A stretch of DNA of 64,000 nucleotides from Comamonadaceae bacterium ALPHA2B. GTDB taxonomy: Bacteria > Pseudomonadota > Gammaproteobacteria > Burkholderiales > Burkholderiaceae_C. The notes below the pieces were generated by a model, which saw nothing but the letters and a program-made list of their open reading frames with translations, searched no databases and had not been told where the DNA came from. Location: contig SCOE01000019.1 in the NCBI GenBank assembly GCA_005503065.1, forward strand, positions 1 through 64,000, in the 5' to 3' direction. The first letter of the stretch is position 1; the number at the start of each line of letters is the position of its first letter. Positions 27,805 through 44,136 of this stretch are shown here, piece after piece. A program made the position numbers and the translations under genes.

Positions 27805-28935
27805 GTGAGCACCCTCTTTTCCGAACACGCGCTCGGCCCGCTGACGCTGCCCAACCGCATCGTCATCGCGCCCATGTGCCAGTACTCCGCCGAGGACGGC
27901 AACGCCGGCGACTGGCACTTGATCCACCTGGGGCAGCTCGCGCTGTCGGGTGCGGGGCTGCTCGTCATCGAGGCCACTGCGGTCGAGGCGGCCGGGCGCA
28001 TCACGCCCGGCGACCTGGGGCTGTACAGCGACGACAACGAGGCCGCGCTGGCGCGGGTGCTGGCCGCCTTGCGGCGCCATTCGCCGATGCCCATCGGCAT
28101 CCAGCTCGGCCACGCAGGCCGCAAGGCATCGAGCCATGTGCCGTGGCACGGCGGCGCCAGCCTCACGCCCGCGGAAGGCGCCTGGGACACCTGCGCGCCT
28201 TCCGCGCTGCCGCACGCGCCGGGCGAGCCCCCGCCGCTCGCGCTCGACGACGCCGGCCTCGCGCGCGTGAAGGCCGCTTTCGTGCAGGCGGCGCAGCGCG
28301 CCGAACGGCTGGGCCTGCAGTCGATCGAGCTGCACGCGGCGCACGGCTACCTGCTGCACCAGTTCCTGTCGCCCGTGGCCAACCGGCGCACCGACGCCTA
28401 CGGTGGCTCGCTGGAGAACCGCATGCGCTTTCCGCTGGAGGTGTTCGAGGCGGTGCGCGCGGCGGTGTCGCCGCACATCGCCGTGGGCGCGCGGCTCTCG
28501 GCCACCGACTGGCTCGAAGGCGAGGCCGACACCGAGAGCTGGACCGTCGAGCAGAGCATCGCCTTCGTGCAGGCGATCGAGGCGCGTGGCGCCGACTTCA
28601 TCCACGTCTCGTCGGGCGGGGTATCGCCGCGCCAGAAGATCGCGCTCGGGCCCAACTACCAGGTGCCGTTCGCCGAACGCATCCGCGCGGCCTGCGGCCT
28701 GCCGACCATCGCCGTCGGCCTGATCACCGAGCCCGCACAGGCCGAGGCCATCGTGGCCGACGCAAAGGCGGACTTCGTCGCCATCGCACGCGCCATCCTG
28801 TTCGAGCCGCATTGGCCCTGGCGCGCCGCCGCCGAGCTGGGCGCCAGCGTGCAGGCGCCGCCGCAGTACTGGCGCTCGCAGCCGCGCGACTTCAAGAACG
28901 TGTTCGGGCCGTACGCGCGGATCGGACAGCGCTGA
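27805..28935 (+). CDS. namA: NADPH dehydrogenase, Old Yellow Enzyme family (YqjM/NamA-like)
   Basis: A 376-residue FMN TIM barrel. C25 and Y27 in APMCQYSAEDG are the residues of the YqjM subclass; the active-site HAAHGYLLHQFLSPVANRRTDAYGGSLENR follows at about 175-200. It reduces activated C=C bonds of enones or nitro compounds with NADPH. The start is GTG 27805, with AAGGA about nine bases upstream; no ATG fits the conserved N-terminus. It follows tauABC but is separated by a family A repeat, so co-transcription is doubtful. Confidence 0.87.
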   Translation: MSTLFSEHALGPLTLPNRIVIAPMCQYSAEDGNAGDWHLIHLGQLALSGAGLLVIEATAVEAAGRITPGDLGLYSDDNEAALARVLAALRRHSPMPIGIQLGHAGRKASSHVPWHGGASLTPAEGAWDTCAPSALPHAPGEPPPLALDDAGLARVKAAFVQAAQRAERLGLQSIELHAAHGYLLHQFLSPVANRRTDAYGGSLENRMRFPLEVFEAVRAAVSPHIAVGARLSATDWLEGEADTESWTVEQSIAFVQAIEARGADFIHVSSGGVSPRQKIALGPNYQVPFAERIRAACGLPTIAVGLITEPAQAEAIVADAKADFVAIARAILFEPHWPWRAAAELGASVQAPPQYWRSQPRDFKNVFGPYARIGQR

Positions 28936-29040
28936 GCAGACTGGTCCCTGGGCACTTGCGACCGCGTGCAGTGAATTCCACCATCGCGGTCGCTCGCCTG
29001 TGCGGATGGTGCGCCCCGAGGTCGCCTTCGGCCCGCTCCT

Positions 29041-29448
29041 TCAGGTCGTCAGAGCCCTTGGATTGACCGTGCCGGCTCGGGTGATCGAAAAGAGCGCAGG
29101 TGGCGTGACTGACTGCCATATGCGAACGATCTGTGGATAAGCCATGCACACGATGCGACCGGTTTCTTCAGCAGTAAGACCGCCCTGGCTGAGCACAAAC
29201 ATCAGAAGCTTCGCGTCGATCAGAGCGCGATGTTCGTTGATGCGATAGCGAATGCGTTGATCTCTGGTGAGGATCAACCAGCCGTTGTTCTTGACCGCTG
29301 TGAGCCACTCTTCATCCGTGGTGTCCTGTCTGAAGAGCTGATCGTGCGGTACATAAGGGATGCCGTGCGCATCCAACGCGGCCCCCAGCTTGCGGCTCCA
29401 TGCGCAACGATCAACGAACAGAACTGGCTGCGACGGCGGCCGGACCAT
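29041..29448 (-). CDS. vapC: VapC45-like PIN-domain toxin
   Basis: A 135-residue protein with the VapC45 PIN-like pattern: LFVDRCAWSRKLGAAL at the N-terminus, QDTTDEEWLTAV near 41-52, GWLILTRDQRIR near 56-67. Acidic residues D13, D45-E46-E47 and D63 are candidate metal ligands of the RNase site. Length agrees with Rv2019 (about 138). It begins 29 bases after the antitoxin gene. Base composition is visibly lower in GC than the flanks, a sign of transfer. The ATG has no good Shine-Dalgarno, so coupling or a slightly earlier start is possible. Confidence 0.8.
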   Translation of the reverse strand: MVRPPSQPVLFVDRCAWSRKLGAALDAHGIPYVPHDQLFRQDTTDEEWLTAVKNNGWLILTRDQRIRYRINEHRALIDAKLLMFVLSQGGLTAEETGRIVCMAYPQIVRIWQSVTPPALFSITRAGTVNPRALTT

Positions 29449-29477
29449 GCGTTGATCGATTGCCGCCGTTGGGTTGA

Positions 29478-30179
29478 CTAGGCTGCCAGCCTCTGCGTGA
29501 AGCGAAGTGCCTCACTGATGTCTGCCTCCTCGACGCTGTAGTCGAGCGCCATCTCCGAAACAGAATCGCCAGCCATGAAGCGGTCGCTAATCACGGATGT
29601 CGTGACACCTGCGCTGAGAAGAATGGGTTGACCGAATGCGATCGTCGGATCGATGGCCACGATTTTGGGTTGCTCTGCGAGATCCGGCGATATGCGGCTA
29701 TAGGGGAACAGTCTGACAGGCCCGCCTTGCGCATTGCGATCGATCCGTGCGAGAGCCTGCTCGAACTCGCCGCGCAGGGCAGTTTGACCGTCGCGAGACA
29801 CATTGATCAACTGCGCCGCCTTCTCGATGAACAGGTCGACCCCGTTCGTCAGAAACTCGTGCGCGATCAAGGGACGCTCCTGGTTCAATCGAGTGCGGAC
29901 ATAGTCCAGGCTGCTTCTGACCGTATTCATGTTGATTTGATGATGGCGACGAATCACAGCCAGCACATGGAGCTCGCAAAGATTTGTGAAAGAGAGCCAC
30001 CTCTCTTCGGGATCAACAGGAGCCACGAGCGGTTTGAAGCTCTGCCGCGGCCCGTTGCCTTGTCCGAAACACCAGGCTCCGATGGTCGTCTTCGGGACGC
30101 CCAGAATCGCGGCGACTTCCGCGGCCTTGTAAGCAGGCTGTTCAGCCGGGGGTGTGCGATGGATGAATGCGCGCTCCAT
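29478..30179 (-). CDS. vapB: VapB45-like antitoxin with MerR-type HTH and DUF433
   Basis: A 233-residue protein. Residues about 16-38 (YKAAEVAAILGVPKTTIGAW) form a MerR-like helix-turn-helix; the middle (about 60-150) is an alpha-helical linker; about 170-230 is a DUF433 domain (IAFGQPILLSAGVTTSVISDRFMAGDSVSEMALDYSVEEADI). The size and order match the large antitoxin Rv2018 of the M. tuberculosis VapBC45 pair. It precedes the toxin gene and should bind both toxin and its own promoter. The stretch is lower in GC than its surroundings. Confidence 0.8.
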   Translation of the reverse strand: MERAFIHRTPPAEQPAYKAAEVAAILGVPKTTIGAWCFGQGNGPRQSFKPLVAPVDPEERWLSFTNLCELHVLAVIRRHHQINMNTVRSSLDYVRTRLNQERPLIAHEFLTNGVDLFIEKAAQLINVSRDGQTALRGEFEQALARIDRNAQGGPVRLFPYSRISPDLAEQPKIVAIDPTIAFGQPILLSAGVTTSVISDRFMAGDSVSEMALDYSVEEADISEALRFTQRLAA

Positions 30180-30232
30180 GACGATCCAGATCTTTCGCCG
30201 GCCAAATGTCGACGACGCCGTATTGTGCGGGC

Positions 30233-30290
30233 GCTACGAATTTTATAGCTGCAGCTGGCGCCGGTTGGGCACTTTGGGCTGATTTCGCGC
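30233..30290 (+). repeat. Two-hairpin intergenic repeat, family A copy 3 (degenerate)
   Basis: GCTAC (30233) and ATAGC (30245-30249) around AATTTT, then CTGCAGCTGGCGC and a tail GGGCTGATTTCGCGC. It lies between the antitoxin gene start and the uvrA stop and is the most diverged copy. Confidence 0.55.
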
Positions 30291-30291
30291 A

Positions 30292-33342
<3,051 letters not shown>

Positions 33343-33395
33343 GGGCGGAAGGCGGTCGGTGCGGGGCAACCGGGCATGATAGACCGCCGCGCCTT

Positions 33396-34787
33396 TCAGC
33401 GCACCGGCCCGGGTTCGCCGGCCGGCGGCGGGTCGGCCGCCGGGGCCTCGTGCACCGCCACCGGCGGTGCGGCCGGCGCGGCGATCGCGTTCGCGACCAT
33501 GTGCTCCGCCAGCGCCTCGTACAGCGGCCGGCTGATCATGCGCGACACCAGGCTGGCCAGCATGGCGCTGGCCATCAGGCTGAGCACCATCGAGTGGCCG
33601 TCCACCATCTCCATGACGATGATGAAGGCGGTGAGCGGCGCCTGTGTCACCGCGGCCAGGAAGCCGGCCATGCCCATCGCGATCAGCGCCGGCCCGAGGT
33701 CGGCGCTGACCAGGTGCGCCACGCCGTCGCCGATGCCCGCGCCGATCGACAGCGAAGGCGCGAAGATGCCGCCCGGCACGCCGCACCAGGCCGTGACCCA
33801 GGTGGCGATGAACTTGAGCAGGGTGTAGAGCGGCGTGAGCTCGTCGTGGCCGGCCAGCATCTGCTTCACCGCCTCCGAGCCGGCGCCGAAGGTCACGCCG
33901 CCGGTGACCAGCCCGATCACGGCGATGAGCAGGCCGCCGGCCGCCGCGAAGCGCACCGGCCAGCGCGCGCGCCAGCGGTTGAGCCGCTCGGGCGCGCCGG
34001 TGAGCGAGGCGATCATCACCCGCGCGAACAGGCCGCCGGCCACGCCCGCCACCAGCGCCACCAGCAGGCCGGGCGCCAGGATGTCCCAGCCCAGGCGCGG
34101 CACCCGGATGACGCCGAAATAGCTGAGGTTGCCGAAGGCCGACACCGCCACCAGGCCGGCCAGGACGATGGCCGTGATGATCACGCCGCTGGCGCGCGCC
34201 TCCAGCCGGCCCGCCAGCTCCTCGATCGCGAAGACCACGCCGGCCAGCGGCGCATTGAAGGCGGCCGCGATGCCGGCCGCGCCACCGGCGATCAGCAGCG
34301 CGCGGGTGTCGACCGTCGAATTGGGCGACAGCCAGCGCCTCGCATGCTGCATCACGCCCGCCGCCACCTGCACCGAGGGGCCCTCGCGGCCGATGGACAG
34401 GCCGCCGGCGAAGCCCGCCACGCCCAGCCCCACCTTCGCCAGCGTGAGGCGCAGCGAGGCGAAGCGCCCGCGCCGCTCGGGCGGAAGCGCCGGGTCGAGC
34501 GCCGCCTTGATCTGCGGGATGCCGGAGCCCGCGGCGCCGGGGAACCAGCGGCGCGTGATCCACACGATGCCGGCCGTGAGCGCGGGCGTCCACAGCAGGA
34601 CGAGCCAGGCATGGCTGCCGTGGATCGCCTCGAAGAGGCCGAAGGCCCAGTCCGCCGCCACCGTGAAGCCGACCACGAAGAGGCCCGCGAAGATGGCGTA
34701 GCCCAGCACGATCGCGCGGTCCAGCCACAGGCGCCAGCTCGACAGCTCGCTGCGCAGGTTTTCGAAGAAATCCGGTTCGTGGTTCAT
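33396..34787 (-). CDS. ClC-family chloride channel or Cl-/H+ antiporter
   Basis: A 463-residue membrane protein with the ClC selectivity motifs [14 protein letters not shown] (gating Glu) and [28 protein letters not shown] carries the position of the internal proton glutamate of E. coli ClcA, which points to an antiporter. RPLYEAL supplies the C-terminal tyrosine. About 16 hydrophobic stretches are present and no CBS domains. ATG 34787 gives a normal N-terminus; an upstream in-frame ATG would add an unlikely Ala/Pro leader. It diverges from ssb and runs into uvrA. Confidence 0.87.
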   Translation of the reverse strand: MNHEPDFFENLRSELSSWRLWLDRAIVLGYAIFAGLFVVGFTVAADWAFGLFEAIHGSHAWLVLLWTPALTAGIVWITRRWFPGAAGSGIPQIKAALDPALPPERRGRFASLRLTLAKVGLGVAGFAGGLSIGREGPSVQVAAGVMQHARRWLSPNSTVDTRALLIAGGAAGIAAAFNAPLAGVVFAIEELAGRLEARASGVIITAIVLAGLVAVSAFGNLSYFGVIRVPRLGWDILAPGLLVALVAGVAGGLFARVMIASLTGAPERLNRWRARWPVRFAAAGGLLIAVIGLVTGGVTFGAGSEAVKQMLAGHDELTPLYTLLKFIATWVTAWCGVPGGIFAPSLSIGAGIGDGVAHLVSADLGPALIAMGMAGFLAAVTQAPLTAFIIVMEMVDGHSMVLSLMASAMLASLVSRMISRPLYEALAEHMVANAIAAPAAPPVAVHEAPAADPPPAGEPGPVR

Positions 34788-34929
34788 CGGCGAAAGGGCG
34801 ATTGTGCAGGGACGCGCGCCCGGCCGATGTCGGCCCGCGGCGCATGCGGCAGGCGCGGGCGCATCGGGCACAATTGCCGGTTCGTCTTCCGATTCCTTCC
34901 TCTCTTCTCACCTATCAGGGGCAGCGCAC

Positions 34930-35457
34930 ATGGCATCCGTCAACAAAGTCATCCTCGTCGGCAATCTCGGCCGAGATCCCGAAACCCGCACCTTCCCCAG
35001 TGGCGACCAGGTCTGCAACGTGACCCTGGCCACCACCGACAAGTGGAAGGACAAGCAGTCCGGCGAGATGCGCGAAGCCACCGAGTGGCACCGCCTCGTG
35101 TTCAACGGCCGCCTGGCCGAGATCGCCGCGCAGTACCTGCGCAAGGGCTCGCAGATCTACGTCGAGGGCCAGATCCGCACCCGCAAGTACCAGGACAAGG
35201 ACGGCGTCGAGAAGTACGCCACCGACATCCGCGTCGACCAGATGCAGATGCTCGGCAGCCGCCAGGGCCAGGGCGCACCCGCGGGCGGTGGCGACGACGA
35301 CGGTTACGGCGGTGGTGGCTACGGCGGCGGCGGCGGCGGCGGTTACTCGCGCCCGCCTGCCGCCGCGCCGCGTGCCCCCGCACCGCGTGCGCCTGCACCG
35401 GCCCCGCAGCGCTCGTCGACCGGCTTCGACGACATGGACGACGACATTCCGTTCTGA
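34930..35457 (+). CDS. ssb: Single-stranded DNA-binding protein
   Basis: A 175-residue SSB. The OB fold occupies about 1-110 ([20 protein letters not shown], then [42 protein letters not shown]). A disordered linker with a run of glycines and Ala/Pro repeats follows, and the acidic tip DDMDDDIPF recruits partner proteins. It stands alone and ends in a good intrinsic terminator. Divergent ClC and uvrA genes keep the usual ssb-uvrA neighbourhood with one gene inserted. Confidence 0.94.
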   Translation: MASVNKVILVGNLGRDPETRTFPSGDQVCNVTLATTDKWKDKQSGEMREATEWHRLVFNGRLAEIAAQYLRKGSQIYVEGQIRTRKYQDKDGVEKYATDIRVDQMQMLGSRQGQGAPAGGGDDDGYGGGGYGGGGGGGYSRPPAAAPRAPAPRAPAPAPQRSSTGFDDMDDDIPF

Positions 35458-35486
35458 GTTCGACGGACCGAACGGTCGCTCCAGCC

Positions 35487-35521
35487 AAGGCCCGCGCTTG
35501 ACCGCAAGCGCGGGCCTTTTT
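35487..35521 (+). terminator. Intrinsic terminator after ssb
   Basis: Stem AGGCCCGCGCTTG (35488-35500) with CAAGCGCGGGCCT (35505-35517), a four-base loop and a run of Ts. It ends ssb transcription before the HU gene. Confidence 0.9.
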
Positions 35522-35637
35522 GCTGGACTGCGGGCCCGCGGCAGCACAGCCTTCCGGATGCGAGGCAACGCACGACTACACTTGCGCCCCGCCCGCAGCG
35601 TTCCGCCTGCGGGCGTTCTTGCATCCAAGGAGCAATT

Positions 35638-35994
35638 TTGAATCGCGTTGAGTTCATCGAGAAGATCGTCGCCGCCCATGGCGTGTCCAAGGCCGAAGCG
35701 GGCCGCATCCTGGAAACCGTGACCAGCACCATCGTCGGTGCCGTGAAGAAGGGCGACAGCGTGTCGCTGGTCGGCTTCGGCACCTTCAAGCAGGTGTCGC
35801 GTGCCGCGCGCACGGGCTTCAACCCCCAGGCCGGCGAGAAGATCAAGATCGCCGCGCAGAAGGTGCCGAAGTTCGTGGCCGGCGCTGCCTTCAAGGCCGC
35901 GGTCGACCCGAAGGCCGCCAAGCGCAAGGCCGACAAGGCCGCCGCCGCCAAGCCTGCGAAGAAGGCTCCGGCCAAGAAGGGACCCAAGAAGTAA
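35638..35994 (+). CDS. HU-family DNA-binding protein with lysine/alanine-rich tail
   Basis: A 118-residue nucleoid protein. Residues 1-90 are a complete HU/IHF fold (MNRVEFIEKIVAAHGVSKAE start, GDSVSLVGFGTFKQVSRAARTGFNPQAGE arm region). About 28 further residues are Lys/Ala/Pro-rich (KPAKKAPAKKGPKK), like a histone H1 tail, which usual 90-residue HU proteins lack. The start is TTG 35638, set by AAGGAG a few bases upstream; no ATG is available. It is flanked by terminators and is probably monocistronic. Confidence 0.9.
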   Translation: MNRVEFIEKIVAAHGVSKAEAGRILETVTSTIVGAVKKGDSVSLVGFGTFKQVSRAARTGFNPQAGEKIKIAAQKVPKFVAGAAFKAAVDPKAAKRKADKAAAAKPAKKAPAKKGPKK

Positions 35995-36017
35995 TCGGCC
36001 AACGCCGACACTTCACG

Positions 36018-36043
36018 AAGGCCCCTTCCCGGGGCCTTTTTCT
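36018..36043 (+). terminator. Intrinsic terminator after HU gene
   Basis: Stem AAGGCCCC (36018-36025) with GGGGCCTT (36031-36038), loop TTCCC, followed by T-rich TTTTCTTTT. Confidence 0.9.
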
Positions 36044-36157
36044 TTTGGAGCGCGCCCTACGCATTCGATGGGAGTGTTTGCGCCAGGACATGGCCCTGCC
36101 GGCGCCATCGGCCTAAACTGCCGGCCACAGGGAGCGGGTCCACAGCAGGAGTGCGCA

Positions 36158-36328
36158 ATGTTGGAACACGCGACGGTGCCGGCGCCCCGCGCCGGCGGAT
36201 GGCAGGGCCTGATCGGCCGGCACGACGAGGGCTACCTCGCGCTGGTCGCGCTCGGCGGGGCGGTGTGCTTCGGCGTGATCGCCGTGGGCATGCTGCTGCT
36301 GGTGGCGGTCGGCGTGCTGCCGCGCTGA
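36158..36328 (+). CDS. Small single-pass membrane protein (unknown)
   Basis: A 56-residue peptide, ATG 36158 with CAGGAG about seven bases upstream. Residues about 26-54 form one long hydrophobic helix ending in a single arginine; the first 25 are polar. It lies between the HU terminator and the convergent katG terminator, so it has its own transcript. No family was recognised. A good ribosome site and codon use like its neighbours argue for a real gene. Confidence 0.5.
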   Translation: MLEHATVPAPRAGGWQGLIGRHDEGYLALVALGGAVCFGVIAVGMLLLVAVGVLPR

Positions 36329-36351
36329 GCGGCGCGGCCCGACGAGCCGCA

Positions 36352-36389
36352 AGAAAGAAAAAAGCCGATGGCCTCGCGGCCACCGGCTT
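36352..36389 (-). terminator. Intrinsic terminator of katG
   Basis: On the minus strand AAGCCGGTGGCC and GGCCATCGGCTT pair with one mismatch, and six Ts with a T-rich tail follow (A-run at 36358-36363 on the plus strand). It lies 25 bases after the katG stop. The plus strand lacks a T tract, so it serves katG. Confidence 0.85.
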
Positions 36390-36413
36390 CATGGGCTGGG
36401 CCCCGTGTCGAGC

Positions 36414-39655
<3,242 letters not shown>

Positions 39656-39854
39656 GCAGTCTCCTGGCGCGCCGACGAGGGGCGGCCGGCGCATTCTGCA
39701 TGGGCTGCGCCAGGCCACCTGACACGTCCGCGTCTGCCGCTGCCGCCGCGGTACGCGCCGGCCATGCCCTCGCTTCGCAGCGCCGTCCTACATGCTGCAC
39801 CGCCGCATTCTTCTAAGTTCCTTCCATCACACGTCAGGACACAGCGAGGGACCC

Positions 39855-41981
<2,127 letters not shown>

Positions 41982-42006
41982 CCCCGTGCAGTGGCGCCGG
42001 GTGCCA

Positions 42007-42075
42007 AAGTGCAGTCGGCCTGCAGCCCACGACTGTCGAGGGTTTGCGCCAAAGTCGTAACGAACGTGACGATCT
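42007..42075 (+). repeat. Intergenic repeat family C, copy 3
   Basis: TGCAGTCGGCCTGCAGCCC, a variable part, TTGCGCCAAAGTCG, then the degenerate palindrome CGTAACGAACGTGACG. It lies between glgX and glgB. A possible -10 TATAAC (42144-42149) downstream could give glgB its own promoter. Confidence 0.55.
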
Positions 42076-42172
42076 GCCGATCAGGGGCGCCGTCCGACAG
42101 GTCTCTCAGGCGAACCCCGCCGTGTGCCCACGAGGCGGCGGCCTATAACCGGGACCTTTTCCCGCCCCTTCC

Positions 42173-44056
42173 ATGCCGATCAGCCACGCCCCCCTTTCGT
42201 CCGCCGACCTGCACCTCTTTCGCGAGGGCACGCACACGCGCCTGCACGAACGCCTGGGCGCCCACCTGCAGCCGCGCGGCGGCGTGCACTTCGCCGTCTG
42301 GGCGCCGAATGCGCGCCAGGTGCACGTGATCGGCGACTGGAACTACTGGAGCGACGCCGACCCGCTGCAGGTGCGCGACGACGGCAGCGGCATCTGGGAG
42401 GGCACCGTGGCGCAGGCGCAGCCCGGGCAGACCTACAAGTACCGCATCGTCGGGCCAGAAGGGCAGACGCTCGAGAAGGCCGATCCCTTCGCCTTCCAGA
42501 CCGAGCTGCCGCCGGCGACCGCCTCGCGCATCTGGGGCGGCGCGCATGCCTGGACCGACGCCGAATGGATGGTGGGCCGCGCCGCCCGCAACGCGCTCGA
42601 TGCGCCGATCGCCATCTACGAGGTGCACCCGGGCTCCTGGCAGCGGCAGGACGGCGAGTTCCTGGGCTGGCGCGAGCTGGCGACGCGGCTGGCCGCCTAC
42701 GTGAAGGACATGGGCTTCACGCACGTGGAACTGATGCCCGTCACCGAGCACCCGTTCTATGGCTCCTGGGGCTACCAGACCACCGGCTATTTCGCGCCCA
42801 CGGCGCGCTACGGCACGCCGGAGGACTTCATGGCCTTCGTCGACCACCTGCACCGGCAGAACATCGGCGTGATCCTGGACTGGGTGCCCTCGCACTTCCC
42901 CACCGACGCGCACGGGTTGGCGCAGTTCGACGGCACGCACCTGTACGAGCATGCCGATCCGCGCCAGGGCTTCCACCCCGAGTGGAACTCGGCCATCTTC
43001 AACTACGGCCGGCACGAAGTGCGCAGCTTCCTGCTCTCGTCGGCGATGTACTGGCTGGAGCATTTCCACATCGACGGCCTGCGCGTCGACGCCGTGGCCT
43101 CGATGCTCTACCTCGACTATGCGCGCGGGCCGGGGCAGTGGATCCCCAACGTGCACGGTGGGCGCGAGAACCTGGAGGCGGTGCATTTCCTGCGCGACCT
43201 CAACCGCGCCGTCTACCGCGACCATCCCGACACCTTCACCGTGGCCGAGGAATCGACGGCCTGGCCGATGGTCTCGCGCCCCACCGAGATGGGTGGCCTG
43301 GGCTTCGGCATGAAGTGGAACATGGGCTGGATGCACGACACGCTGGCCTACCTCAAGGAAGAGCCGGTCCATCGTCGCTGGCACCACCACCGCATGACCT
43401 TCTCGCTGGTCTACGCCTTCAACGAGAACTTCGTGCTGCCGCTCTCGCACGACGAGGTGGTGCACGGCAAGGGCTCGCTGGTCAACAAGATGCCGGGGGA
43501 CGACTGGCAGCAGTTCGCGAACCTGCGCGCCATGCTGGGCTACATGTGGGCGCATCCGGGCAAGAAGCTGCTCTTCATGGGCGGTGAGTTCGGCCAGCGG
43601 CGCGAATGGACGCACGACGGCGAGCTGGAGTGGTGGGTCACCGGCCTGCCCGGCCACGGGGGCACGCAACGGCTGGTGCGCCAGCTCAACGAGGCCCTGC
43701 GCGGCGAGCCGGCCCTGCACGAACTCGATTTCTCGGGCGAGGGCTTCGAATGGATCGAGGCCGACGACGCCCAGCACAGCGTCTATGCCTTCCTGCGCAA
43801 GGGCCGCGACGGCGCGGCGCCGGTGCTGGTGGTCAGCAACTTCACGCCCGTGCCGCGCGAGAACTACCGCCTCGGCGTGCCGCACCCCGGCCTCTGGACC
43901 GAGCTCGTCAACAGCGACGCGCGCGAGTTCGACGGCTCCGGCTGGGGCAACCTGGGTGCCGTCGATTCGGCGCCGGTGCCCTCGCATGGCCGGCCGCAGT
44001 CGGTCGTGCTGTCGCTGCCGCCCCTGTCCACGCTGTACCTGAAAGGACCGGGCTGA
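42173..44056 (+). CDS. glgB: 1,4-alpha-glucan branching enzyme GlgB
   Basis: A 627-residue GH13 enzyme that makes alpha-1,6 branches. CBM48 at about 25-110, then the catalytic barrel with IDGLRVDAV (D306) and VAEESTAWP (E359) and the branching-enzyme stretch LPLSHDEVVHGKGSL. It is shorter than E. coli GlgB (728) because it lacks the extra N-terminal module. It is followed by glgE, the usual partner in the GlgE pathway, where it branches the linear alpha-1,4 chains. The 191-base gap to glgX leaves room for a separate promoter. Confidence 0.93.
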   Translation: MPISHAPLSSADLHLFREGTHTRLHERLGAHLQPRGGVHFAVWAPNARQVHVIGDWNYWSDADPLQVRDDGSGIWEGTVAQAQPGQTYKYRIVGPEGQTLEKADPFAFQTELPPATASRIWGGAHAWTDAEWMVGRAARNALDAPIAIYEVHPGSWQRQDGEFLGWRELATRLAAYVKDMGFTHVELMPVTEHPFYGSWGYQTTGYFAPTARYGTPEDFMAFVDHLHRQNIGVILDWVPSHFPTDAHGLAQFDGTHLYEHADPRQGFHPEWNSAIFNYGRHEVRSFLLSSAMYWLEHFHIDGLRVDAVASMLYLDYARGPGQWIPNVHGGRENLEAVHFLRDLNRAVYRDHPDTFTVAEESTAWPMVSRPTEMGGLGFGMKWNMGWMHDTLAYLKEEPVHRRWHHHRMTFSLVYAFNENFVLPLSHDEVVHGKGSLVNKMPGDDWQQFANLRAMLGYMWAHPGKKLLFMGGEFGQRREWTHDGELEWWVTGLPGHGGTQRLVRQLNEALRGEPALHELDFSGEGFEWIEADDAQHSVYAFLRKGRDGAAPVLVVSNFTPVPRENYRLGVPHPGLWTELVNSDAREFDGSGWGNLGAVDSAPVPSHGRPQSVVLSLPPLSTLYLKGPG

Positions 44057-44136
44057 GACGCTTGGCAGCGCCCCGGGCATCGTTCATGCTCCGGGGCAGC
44101 GATGCACCGAGCCGGCCCGCCACGAGACCTGACGAC

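Noticed and set aside
33343-34911. A fused ClC-UvrA protein suggested by one open frame
   Set aside because: The frame upstream of the uvrA GTG is not the ClC frame; the ClC gene has its own start and stop in another frame.
33343-34929. SOS (LexA) boxes upstream of uvrA and ssb
   Set aside because: I looked for CTGT-N8-ACAG-type sites in the gaps and found none.
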